From: an uncultured Paludibacter sp.
GTDB lineage: Bacteria > Bacteroidota > Bacteroidia > Bacteroidales > Paludibacteraceae
DNA: 60,030 nucleotides
Assembly: GCA_937927845.1 (NCBI GenBank)
Contig: CALFXE010000122.1
Location: 1-60,030 of the forward strand
Reading direction: 5' to 3'
Part shown: one piece after another, positions 35,574 through 45,400 of the stretch
Position numbering within the stretch: position 1 is the first letter of the stretch
How the letters are laid out: each line of letters opens with the position of its first letter
Notes under the pieces: model-generated
Seen by the model: only the letters and a program-made list of their open reading frames with translations
Told to the model about the DNA's origin: nothing
Databases searched by the model: none
Made by a program: the position numbers and the translations under genes

Positions 35574-36125
35574 TTAAGGCTTATTTTCGTTATGCTCATC
35601 ACTAGGATTTATTTTATTGGGCCTTTTCTTATATTCCTCCTGTTCTTCTGCGACGAACCTGTCTTCTTCCTTATCTCCCAAGTAATATGATTGCCTTAAC
35701 CCATGTCGGTCTAAATAATGTTTATGAATATAATACTCCAGTTCAGACAGGGTCTGTTTACGTACAGTAGGTTTTAGTTGGCATTCCCAGATTGTGATGA
35801 CAGCCCACCCCATGGCCAGCAACTTTTTCTTGTTTTGCCCATCCCTTAACTGGTTCTTCTCAATTTTCTTACGCCAGAAATCGGTATTCGATTGTGGAAT
35901 ATGCCCGTCTAAAATATGTCCATGCCAAAAACACCCATGAATGAAAATTACGATACCGTATTTACGTAATACTATATCAGGGGTTCCTGGAAGTCCTTTT
36001 ACGTTTTTACGATACCGATATCCCCGGGAATACAAATAGCGGCGTACGATCCATTCAGGCTTTGTATCCCGGCCTTTAATCTTAGCCATGACAGAAGAAC
36101 GTTTTTTCTTATCCCAGATATCCAT
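35574..36125 (-). CDS. vsr: Vsr mismatch-repair endonuclease, first copy
   Basis: 183 residues. DIWDKKKRSSVMAKIKGRDT, the catalytic Asp50 in LPGTPDIVLRKY, the zinc/His motif VIFIHGCFWHGH and the TDFWRKKIEKNQLRD and WAVITIWECQL blocks are all as in Escherichia coli Vsr. The enzyme nicks beside T in T:G mismatches made by deamination of 5-methylcytosine. It is convergent with the MvaI-type gene, which fits repair at the site methylated by the Dcm-like enzyme. The C-terminal 40 residues are an extra charged tail ending in EHNENKP. Confidence 0.93.
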   Translation of the reverse strand: MDIWDKKKRSSVMAKIKGRDTKPEWIVRRYLYSRGYRYRKNVKGLPGTPDIVLRKYGIVIFIHGCFWHGHILDGHIPQSNTDFWRKKIEKNQLRDGQNKKKLLAMGWAVITIWECQLKPTVRKQTLSELEYYIHKHYLDRHGLRQSYYLGDKEEDRFVAEEQEEYKKRPNKINPSDEHNENKP

Positions 36126-36548
36126 TTTTTGTTCTTATAAAAATCGATAAATAATCTTGATTCCCATCCGGTAGTTAGTTGAAAAACGATACATTAATAA
36201 ACATTTCCAAAGTCCGTTGCAGCCATTCAGTGGCATTTTATAGAAGCTCAAATTTATGTAGTTTTTTGGAAATTCCCTTCAAGATATAAAATTATTTTTC
36301 TTTTTTATATTGACTAACGTATTGTTTCGTCAAACAACTTAAAAGACGTATCTTTGGACATATTTTTACTAATAAATGTCTTATGGTGGTGTACTCTTTT
36401 AAAGTCAAATCTTGGATTTTTAGAAAATAAGTCGGGTGCACTAAGACGATAAGATTAATAAAGGACCTAACAATACGGAGTGTTATTGTTATTCAAATAC
36501 ATAATATGAAATACAAAGTTGTAACACTTTTCGATACAAGAATATAGC
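36126..36548. other. 423-base gap with promoter of the DISARM-like operon
   Basis: TATCTTTG at 36349-36356 is a TAnnTTTG box reading toward the methyltransferase gene at 36549, leaving a leader of about 190 bases. The vsr promoter must lie in the left part. I see no gene, repeat or RNA structure that I can support. Confidence 0.4.
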
Positions 36549-38264
36549 ATGTGTTCAAAATTAACAGTGATAGATATTTTCTGTGGTGCAGGAGGATTCT
36601 CAGAAGGATTCAGGCAACAAGGATATAAAATTCTACTAGGAATAGATTCTTGGGAACCTGCTATTAAAACATTCAATCATAATTTTGGATTAAACTGTAA
36701 GGCAAAGAATGTATTGGATTTTGAAGATTCAATAGAAGATATAGAAGCATTACCAGATTCTGACATAATTATAGGAAGCCCACCTTGTGTAACTTTCTCC
36801 TCTTCAAATATCTCCGGTAAAGCAGATAAAACATCCGGTATTAAATTAACTCAAATTTTCCTCAAGATTGTGGCCGTGAAAAAATGGCAACCAAGATCGA
36901 AACTCAAGGCATGGTTCATGGAAAATGTACCTAGCTCTATCAAGCATCTTGGAAATGAATATACATTTGATGAATTAGGCCTCGGTGAATGGGCCACAAA
37001 GAATAAAATTGGAAGATCCAAAGTTGCTATTCGCCTAGAAGAAAATCAGCGGATATTAAATTCAGCCGATTATGGTAGTGCACAATCTAGAGAACGGGTT
37101 TTATCTGGAGAAATTGTCAAAAGAAAACGATTAGTAATTCCTCCACCGACTCATAACAGAGAAAGAGACAACTATATGAATCTCCCTTTATGGAGAGATT
37201 TAGGTTCAATCATTGATTATCTCCCAAGTCCTAATTGTAAAAACAGTAGTCAAAAAATAGTTGATCCTAATTATCCAAACCTGTCCATAGCATTACATGA
37301 ATTGACAGACAATTTCTATGATACAGGATTATTTGAATGTGAATGGCGGCAATCACGTTTTTTAAAAGTTAATCATCCATATATGGGAAAGATGGCTTTT
37401 CCTGAAAATAAAAATAGACCTAGCAGGACTATCACTGCCACTAAAATTGGGACATCAAGAGAAGCTATAATATATAAATCCGAATATAAAAGGAAAGGCA
37501 ATGGGGAGTACAGGACACCAACTGTGAGAGAAGCGGCATGTATAATGGGTTTTCCCATCACATATCAATTTTGTGGTGGAGAAACTACAAAATGGAGATT
37601 GGTTGGAAACGCTGTATGCCCATCAGTATCTCGCGCTTTTGCTAAACAGACTCTTAGAGAATTAAAACTACCCGAACAATCAGTTCCAATTGTTGAAACT
37701 ATCACACACATGTCAGAGAATAATCTGAACACTTTTTCTCAAAAAGATTTCTCCATTCCTCCTAAAAGAAATAAAGGTTCACGATTCAGAAGACATCCTT
37801 TTAAAGATGGAAATATAACAGTTACTTTGTCCAACTATGATATTGATAAAAATGAAAAAACTATCAGTAAATGGATTACCTCTGTTCAATACGGCAATGG
37901 AGAAGGATTTCCTATATTCAATTTTCCAGACTATTACTATAAAAATATTGAACAAACGATAATTACTTTACCTTGCGGAAAAGAGTTTATTGAAATTATG
38001 AAGAATGGTTTTTCTTCTCAAATTTCAAAAAGTAAAAAGTTACAAGAAATGTATGAGAAACAGTTGTCGCAACATCCATTTCTTGAACCAACAGAATTGG
38101 TTGAGAATATAGCCCAAATTATTGAAAATTTTGATATTGAAGATGAATTTTATGTACAATCTGAATTAGCAATTTTTTCGAATAAATTAATAGTACCACT
38201 CAAGCAAGTATTTGCTTTATATGCAATAAATAAAGTTTCCTCGTTTGCTAATAAGCCTAGATAA
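36549..38264 (+). CDS. C5 cytosine DNA methyltransferase of the DISARM-like operon (DrmMII role)
   Basis: 571 residues. Motif I is VIDIFCGAGGFSEGFRQQG, motif IV GSPPCVTFSSSN with the catalytic Cys about 80, motif VI AWFMENVPSS, motif VIII SADYGSAQSRERVLSG and motif X WRLVGNAVCPSVSRAFAKQ. About 190 residues follow motif X (from QSVPIVETITHMSENN), an extension without recognised fold. It heads a five-gene run with gaps or overlaps of at most one base. Class 2 DISARM uses a C5 methylase to mark self DNA; the same role is inferred here. Confidence 0.88.
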   Translation: MCSKLTVIDIFCGAGGFSEGFRQQGYKILLGIDSWEPAIKTFNHNFGLNCKAKNVLDFEDSIEDIEALPDSDIIIGSPPCVTFSSSNISGKADKTSGIKLTQIFLKIVAVKKWQPRSKLKAWFMENVPSSIKHLGNEYTFDELGLGEWATKNKIGRSKVAIRLEENQRILNSADYGSAQSRERVLSGEIVKRKRLVIPPPTHNRERDNYMNLPLWRDLGSIIDYLPSPNCKNSSQKIVDPNYPNLSIALHELTDNFYDTGLFECEWRQSRFLKVNHPYMGKMAFPENKNRPSRTITATKIGTSREAIIYKSEYKRKGNGEYRTPTVREAACIMGFPITYQFCGGETTKWRLVGNAVCPSVSRAFAKQTLRELKLPEQSVPIVETITHMSENNLNTFSQKDFSIPPKRNKGSRFRRHPFKDGNITVTLSNYDIDKNEKTISKWITSVQYGNGEGFPIFNFPDYYYKNIEQTIITLPCGKEFIEIMKNGFSSQISKSKKLQEMYEKQLSQHPFLEPTELVENIAQIIENFDIEDEFYVQSELAIFSNKLIVPLKQVFALYAINKVSSFANKPR

Positions 38265-38265
38265 T

Positions 38266-40008
38266 ATGCCTGTTCGTTTTCATCCTAATAACCCAATTGA
38301 CTCTTTGGAAACCATCATTCTAAAAGAGGATGGTACACCCCTTCATGGCGAGATTGATGTCTACAGAAAACTTTGGGAGGATTTAGATAGAAGTGGATTG
38401 GAATGGGATGTCTGGCACGATTTGAAATTACCCGAACATTCAGATCATTTTAATTATTATAAAAAAACAAGTGCCCAAGTTGATTTCGTTATACTTTCAA
38501 TGTACGGATTGATAGTAATGGAAGTAAAAGGAGGTCCTATTTCCACTATGAATAATACTTTTTATTATGGAAAGGATTTTGAATCTCCAATGAAACAAAA
38601 TCCGTTCAAGCAAGTGGAAGGATATAAATTTACCTTGAAGGATAACATTCTTAACAACGTAAAGACTTGCTTTTTTTGTGAAACCGTTGCATTTCCACAC
38701 GTGGATTACCCTTTTGAATCTAAACTGATAGATACTAATTTACTTTGGACAAGATATAAAGATGCAGCGTTCAATAATTCTATCGAAGAATTCCTTTTAA
38801 ATGCCATTGAATATTCGAAAAACAAACATAAGCGACACTTTAGAAATTATGAGAATCTTTCCCAAAAGGAATATTCTGCAATTATAAAGATTCTTAGTCC
38901 CAAAATAGGCGATAGAAATCATAACAACTCAATAAACACTTTGGAGTGGCTTGGGATTCAAAATATTGAGATTCTTGAGGGATTAAACAAGAATCAAAGA
39001 ATAATAATTGAAGGCCCTCCCGGTTCTGGTAAAACGACTCTTGCTAAAGCTTTTATTGATAAACAAAAGAATAAGAGAGGAATTTATTTGTGCTGGAACA
39101 ACCTATTGATGAACTACACCCGGTCGTTATTGGATGAACGTAAATTGTTAAACGATATCGAAGTCACAACCTATTTTCGCTTTTTTCAAAAACTCAATCC
39201 CAAAATCAATTATGATACATTGAGTAAGTTTACTGAAGAAGAGTTCTACGAACTCGTTAAAGATACGATTTCAAAGTTGAAGCGAGAAAACAAGTTATAT
39301 CCCTATGATTTCGTTGTTATAGATGAAGCTCAAGACCTATTTGACCGAGGATTAGATCTTTTCATCAACTCATTCTCAGGATACAACGGGAATGGACTCA
39401 AAAATGGCAATTCGTTAGTACTGTACGATATAGACCAAAGTTATTCCAATAGTGGAAGAAATGTATTTGAATTAGCAGATCTTATTTCAGAGTATTACTC
39501 ACATTTTAAATTGAATGAAATAAGGAGAAGTGCCCAAAATCCAGACATTAGAAAACTTTCATCCGAAGTTTTAGATGATCCCGGTATTATTTACGCTTCG
39601 AAGTTTGAAAACTTGTTTCCACATATATCGATTCACATACACGAGAGCTTACAAAGTGTAAAGAGGTATATCGTCAGAAATATATTAACTCCAATACGAG
39701 AGACCGATTCGTCCTTAAAAGGCAATGACTGTGTAGTCCTAATTGAGTCAACTTTTCTAAGAGGAAGCTATAAAGGAAACGAAGATTTAAAAGAATTACT
39801 TATTATCAAAGATATTGAAGAACTCTCTGCATCCAATGTTGGGGATACGGCCAATAAACTTCGCTATACCTCTATATTGAAATTTAAGGGACTAGAAAAA
39901 AAGAATGTTTATTTGGTAATTTCCGAACCTTCAGAAATCAACAAATACGAAATATTCGTTGGAATCACTCGGGCAATGCTTAATCTCGAAATAAATATTG
40001 TGAGATAA
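38266..40008 (+). CDS. NERD nuclease fused to an SF1 (UvrD/Rep-type) helicase
   Basis: 580 residues from ATG 38266, one base after the methyltransferase stop. The N-terminal 120 residues are a NERD domain: TPLHGEIDVYRKLWEDL, then SAQVDFVILS with Asp about 72 and IVMEVKGG, the D..ExK nuclease pattern. An SF1 helicase follows: Walker A GPPGSGKTTLAKAF (about 250), Walker B DFVVIDEAQDLFD (about 349), motif III-like LYDIDQSYSNSG and a terminal motif VI VGITRAMLNLEI. It is shorter than full UvrD, so some accessory subdomains are missing. It would unwind and cut DNA. It replaces the PLD nuclease DrmC expected in DISARM, which is unusual. Confidence 0.85.
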   Translation: MPVRFHPNNPIDSLETIILKEDGTPLHGEIDVYRKLWEDLDRSGLEWDVWHDLKLPEHSDHFNYYKKTSAQVDFVILSMYGLIVMEVKGGPISTMNNTFYYGKDFESPMKQNPFKQVEGYKFTLKDNILNNVKTCFFCETVAFPHVDYPFESKLIDTNLLWTRYKDAAFNNSIEEFLLNAIEYSKNKHKRHFRNYENLSQKEYSAIIKILSPKIGDRNHNNSINTLEWLGIQNIEILEGLNKNQRIIIEGPPGSGKTTLAKAFIDKQKNKRGIYLCWNNLLMNYTRSLLDERKLLNDIEVTTYFRFFQKLNPKINYDTLSKFTEEEFYELVKDTISKLKRENKLYPYDFVVIDEAQDLFDRGLDLFINSFSGYNGNGLKNGNSLVLYDIDQSYSNSGRNVFELADLISEYYSHFKLNEIRRSAQNPDIRKLSSEVLDDPGIIYASKFENLFPHISIHIHESLQSVKRYIVRNILTPIRETDSSLKGNDCVVLIESTFLRGSYKGNEDLKELLIIKDIEELSASNVGDTANKLRYTSILKFKGLEKKNVYLVISEPSEINKYEIFVGITRAMLNLEINIVR

Positions 40009-42476
40009 TGGATCTAATAGACCAACATATTAGTACGTATCTATCTCTTTTTAAGAGTGAAGAAGATAACTGTTTTCAAGAGATATTCGCAAAGATTCAA
40101 AGTGATGTAAAAGATAAACACCAACTTTTATTACAATATATCCATTTATTGTTGGATGAAATATTTTCTGAAGAAAAATCTGAAACACAAACACTTCATT
40201 TACATTTCGATTATGAATTTAACGATGACTCATTAATCGTTATTGCTCAATACCTTTTAATACGATTTTTTAAGCCGAGTAGTAAAGTAAAAACAATATC
40301 TCAGAATAGCGAAAGGCTTGAGTTATTGAAAACAAATCTTCATTCAAAGTTGAGGAAACTTTCAACTTCATGTCCCCCTGAAGCCAGTGGAAGAGACGGA
40401 GGAAACAAATCTTTTAAAGATTGGAAAAAAGAAATAAAAAGACTGCAAATTTTAATTGAATTCTACGATCAATTAAGTTATGATGTTGAAATATCAGCCA
40501 ATACTCTTTTTAATTGTCAGGTGCGAGTTTCAGAATACTTGAGTAATATTTTTTCTTCAAGACCATATGCGTGTAGAATTGAAGAATACGATAAACGCCC
40601 CTCATTTAATATATTAAATACAAGATTAACACTAAATCAAATAGACGAAATAGATAATTCTATAATTGATAATTTGGAAACGATAATTCTTTTTGATTGT
40701 GAAAGAAAAAAACTTATGCGTTATTTTTCTTTGCAAGATATCAAAGAATCTGATATCAATTTAGAAAAATATTTAATTGTCACCTTTGGTTCTAAAAAAT
40801 ACTCCGTTCAGAATTTACGGGATAAAATAAATTCAATCCAAAGTAGATTTAAAAATACTCGTACAGATAGTTACACTATAATCCGATCTGAAATAAATCA
40901 CTATTTAGGAGAAATCCCAAAGAAAGAGATTCCAGTTACATTCATTGGGATAAACACATCCCATTTCTGGGATACTTTTGTAATTGACACCAACATTCAT
41001 GATTTATATGAATTACGTTCTATCAGAATGATGAATCTTTATTCTTTGTGTTTCAACGAAGAGATTAAAAAGTATATACTTGAAGAGATATTTGCAGAAA
41101 AACATACTTCAAACCTGATATCAGATGAAACAAAGCAAAAGCTGTTAGATTTAGGACAGGATGATTTATCAACTGTAAAAGAATCATTAGGAAATGTATT
41201 GGATTTAATTATTAGTGCTAACTTGAAGCACTTTATACTTGACAAAATAAAAAGTGAAACGGTCTTTATTGTTGATGATTTCATAGTTGACTCAAAGAAG
41301 TTAACCCGGCTGATTTCTTCATCACTCCTATTGACAGAAGAAAATAAATTACTTTCTTGGTCTGACTTAAAAAAAGTTGGGAATAAGGAAATTATGATTT
41401 TATCATATCAAGATCAAGGGAGATATCCTTATTATTTCTATCCTAATTTAATTGAAACAACGATTGCAAGAAATATTGACGTAGTAGCACTTTTTCACAA
41501 GTTCCTATTTTCAGCGAGGTATCGATGGGCAAGATACAATGCATCAAAAGAAATATACAATATCATCAATCATCCATTTAGACAAAAATATTTCCAATGG
41601 TCAAGGTTAGGAGATACTATCAAAAACTTACGACCACAAAAAGAAGATGACACAAATTGGGATTTAGAACAGCAGTACTCAAGAAACTCTGAACGAGAAA
41701 CAATCAAATTAAGACTGAAGAATGAGCGGGAAAGAACATTCAATAAATCTGAACTTTTCATTTATTCAACAGACAACTCAAGTTTTAAAGTTGAAAAAAT
41801 AGGAGATATCATCGAGGAGATTGAAGAAGATGACAAGTATTTTGTCCATCAGCTCGATGAAATACAAGAGAGAATCAATCTGTACGAAAAAATGGTAGAC
41901 ACGAAGAAACTGGAAGAAGAATTAAATGTCATTCGTCAGAAATTTCAAATAGACAATACAGAAACTGGAAGGCTTTGGAAAATCCTATTAAGAAAGAGGG
42001 GGCTACTGTCTGATGAAGAAACGTTATATGATGAACTAAAGGAATATTTGCAAAAAAAAGAGCTTAAAATAGTCTCACTGAATCATTTTAAAAGCAACTG
42101 GCTAAACCCAGAAAGTAATTCTATCGCACCTCTCAACAAGAGAGTATTTGTAGAGCTATGTGAATTTCTTGGTATACCAAAAGTATATTTCACACTCATA
42201 CAACGATTAAAAAATGCATCAAAACAAGCCTCTCGTCAAAGTACATTACAAATGAACCGCCTTCTACAGGATTTGTTCAATGACGGATGCTTTGATGATG
42301 GAACAAACTTAACTAAAATAATAGCTGCTAAACTAGAGAGCTACAAGAGAAAACATCCTTTGGATGAATTGGGGATCGACGAAAGGCACCTAGGTGAAAA
42401 TCTAATTGCCCTAGTGGAGTTAATAAAACCAGAGTTTACCTTAAAAGAAATAATCAAATTCAAAAAGGCCGAATAA
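40008..42476 (+). CDS. Large protein of unknown fold in the DrmE position
   Basis: 822 residues, starting on the last base of the helicase stop. No Walker, nuclease or methylase motif is visible. It is highly charged with long helical segments, notably KIGDIIEEIEEDDKYFVHQL and then KKLEEELNVIRQKF (about 600-645). Its C-terminal 150 residues (KIVSLNHFKSNWLNPESNSI, LNKRVFVELCEFLGIPKVYF) look like a compact globular domain. In class 2 DISARM the gene before drmA is drmE, which encodes a protein of about this size and unknown mechanism; position and length agree, but I cannot confirm homology by eye. Confidence 0.45.
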   Translation: MDLIDQHISTYLSLFKSEEDNCFQEIFAKIQSDVKDKHQLLLQYIHLLLDEIFSEEKSETQTLHLHFDYEFNDDSLIVIAQYLLIRFFKPSSKVKTISQNSERLELLKTNLHSKLRKLSTSCPPEASGRDGGNKSFKDWKKEIKRLQILIEFYDQLSYDVEISANTLFNCQVRVSEYLSNIFSSRPYACRIEEYDKRPSFNILNTRLTLNQIDEIDNSIIDNLETIILFDCERKKLMRYFSLQDIKESDINLEKYLIVTFGSKKYSVQNLRDKINSIQSRFKNTRTDSYTIIRSEINHYLGEIPKKEIPVTFIGINTSHFWDTFVIDTNIHDLYELRSIRMMNLYSLCFNEEIKKYILEEIFAEKHTSNLISDETKQKLLDLGQDDLSTVKESLGNVLDLIISANLKHFILDKIKSETVFIVDDFIVDSKKLTRLISSSLLLTEENKLLSWSDLKKVGNKEIMILSYQDQGRYPYYFYPNLIETTIARNIDVVALFHKFLFSARYRWARYNASKEIYNIINHPFRQKYFQWSRLGDTIKNLRPQKEDDTNWDLEQQYSRNSERETIKLRLKNERERTFNKSELFIYSTDNSSFKVEKIGDIIEEIEEDDKYFVHQLDEIQERINLYEKMVDTKKLEEELNVIRQKFQIDNTETGRLWKILLRKRGLLSDEETLYDELKEYLQKKELKIVSLNHFKSNWLNPESNSIAPLNKRVFVELCEFLGIPKVYFTLIQRLKNASKQASRQSTLQMNRLLQDLFNDGCFDDGTNLTKIIAAKLESYKRKHPLDELGIDERHLGENLIALVELIKPEFTLKEIIKFKKAE

Positions 42477-45400
42477 TGAATAAAGTATTACAGAAAAGAA
42501 GCTCTTTAGAGGGCTTTATTCGAGAACAGACATTGGGTCCAGGAATTAACGGATATAAGTATATTGATCTGGAGGATGATATCTTAGTCAAGAAAGACCT
42601 AAAGACTGAACCATATATTAATTATGATTCTGAGATTTTAGATATTGTTCCGGCAGCCATCTATAGTACGGGGATTCTCTTTCCCCAGGATAAAAGTGGG
42701 ACTTGCATTGAAGGGATTCTTTTAGATAACAATGAACAAACAGATAAAGAGGATGAAGTTGAGGAAAATGACTCACAAGACAACAGTTTGGAATCGGAAG
42801 ACGTAAGCAGCGGAGTGGAACTGAATCAAATGTTCCCTAAAACGATGGGGTTAACGTGTTGTTTGAGTGAACGATGTTTAGACAGCGGAGAAATCGAATT
42901 TATTGTTTCATTCAGATATTACAGAAAACTTAAACAGGACAAGGAAGGTAAATTCAATAGGAGATACGCTTTATTATGTGAAGTTGATTCGAAGAGTTTT
43001 GGTGATTTCCTGTCAAAGCATAGTTTAAATCAATTTGAGATTATTACTACAGCACATAATCAATTTGTTGTATTGGTTAAAATGGGTACAGACCAAATTT
43101 CTGAATTAAAGTCCTCAATACGTAATATCCAGAAAAACTATGCGGAAAGTTTATATGAAAAGACAAGAGAGATAATAGACACTCCTGCTTCCTTAAGTAA
43201 GGATAAATGCTATTTGAGTAATTTGAAATCGACAATATATTACGAGTTGAAAGTCTCAATTACAAATGATGAAAAAAGGAGAAGCCTTTATGCAATAACA
43301 CAAGAGATAGAGTTAATTGAGAATATCACAGATCATTTAAGAAACCTTTTAGATATCTATTCTGGAGGATATGGTCTTTGGCAATCAAATCGAGTTGAAG
43401 AGACAATAAAAATAAAAGATATCAATTTCCCAAAATCACAGAACAAAATATCTTTTTTGTATGATAAACCACAAGAGAATGAAAACATCATTGTTATCGA
43501 TAAAGAAGGAGTTGAATCAAAGAGTTTAAAAGATTTCTTTCGATTTAATCTCAATGAAAAACAAGATGAATATGCCTCCCTTTCCGCAAATATTCAATTG
43601 AGTAGAGATTCCAGAAAGGAAGATGGGAAGATTTTCGTAAAAATTCAGTTGATTAATACTAGTACTCCATTTGATCTAGACAAGCAAAAAGACAGCCGAT
43701 ATTATTCTACTTTTAATGAAATTGTGAACCAAAGAGCTTTCTTTGGGGTTAAAGTACAGTTGGAAAACGATTTTCTGGTACCCTACTCAGACTTCTCCTA
43801 CATCCCAAATGAAGCAAGTACCTATGATGAGGATACCACAACTCGATTCATTTATGATCAATTTAAGGATTATGCAATTGGACATGGTTGTTCTGTAAAA
43901 TGGCATATAACTAACAAAAAAGTAGAAACAGAATATCTTCCTGAATGTGAAACACCCGATATTGATCCAATTCCAAGAGACAAAAGTAAACCTGCTACAA
44001 AAGATGGGAGTGGAGACTTCACTTTACCTTTATTTTTGGAAAACTCACGTTCCCAGGAATTCAAATGGCTTTCTGTATTTTCTGAAGCAAAGGATGATGA
44101 AGTTGTCAATGGTTTATTAGCCTTTGTAGATTCTTACGGCCAATGGATCAAAAATAAGAAAATGGATGGAAAATATCAATTCGATTTGAAAGATATTGCT
44201 TATCAAGAGTTAGATAAATGCGAGATTGATTACATGCGAATGAAAACAAATGTCGAGTCTTTATTGAAAGGAGAAAACAACAAAGACAACTTTGATTCAT
44301 TTCGATTGATGAATGGTGCGATGTTTATGCAATTATGGCATTCTGTAAAAGTGAAAAACTCAGAAGTAATTCCCATACTCGAACAAGAGGGTTTTAGTCT
44401 TTTTAATTTTGACTTCTACAAGGTGGCTGATGACAAATTATTCTCAAAAACAGAATCAGCGGGATGGAGAGCTTTTCAATTAGCGTTTATTTTATTGAAT
44501 CTTGATGGAATTTTTAAAGGTAAAGATGATAAAGACTGGACAAAAAGAAATGAATGGGTTGATTTAGTCTGGTTCCCAACAGGAGGTGGAAAAACAGAGG
44601 CTTATCTTGGATTAATTGCTCTTACCATTATCAACCGAAGAAAGTTACACAAAGAAGAAGGAGGTGGAGTTGCTGCCATTATGAGATATACATTACGGCT
44701 TCTCACTATGCAACAATTCCAGAGGGCAACATTAGTCATAATGGCGTTGGAATTAATAAGACGTTGGCGAAGGTATGCTTTGGGAGAAGAGCCTATAATG
44801 ATTGGGTTATGGGTTGGTGACAACTCATTACCCAATAAAACTGAACACTTGATAGAGGAATATCAAAAATTAAATAGAAACGAACCGAATAAAATTCCAT
44901 TTTCAAATTGTCCTTGGTGTGGCAGTGATATTGAAGGAGAAGACAAAGAAGACATTGAAGACCTCAACAATAGAGAAAATCAATGGTTCCATAAGAGAAT
45001 CCATCTGAAATGTACCAACAATAAATGTTCTTTTTCTTATCCCAAAAGAAGGCCCAGAATAAGGCTAAACGACCAAGGAGCGATACCCGTATGTTTATCT
45101 GATGAAATTATTTATCAACATCCTCCAACATTGCTATTTGGTACTGTAGACAAATTTGCTCAACTAGCCCACAAGGTGAATGGAACGGATAACGGAAGAA
45201 ACGCTGACTCAAGGCGCCTGTTCGGTAGAGGTAACTGGGAACAAGGAAAACCCAAACAAGGTTACTTGCCTCCCGATTTAATTATCCAAGATGAACTTCA
45301 TTTACTTCTGGGTCCACTCGGTTCTGCTGTTGCTCTATTTGAATCCGCAGTCGATCAACTTTGCACACGCGAAGATGGAACAAGACCAAAAATAATTTCA

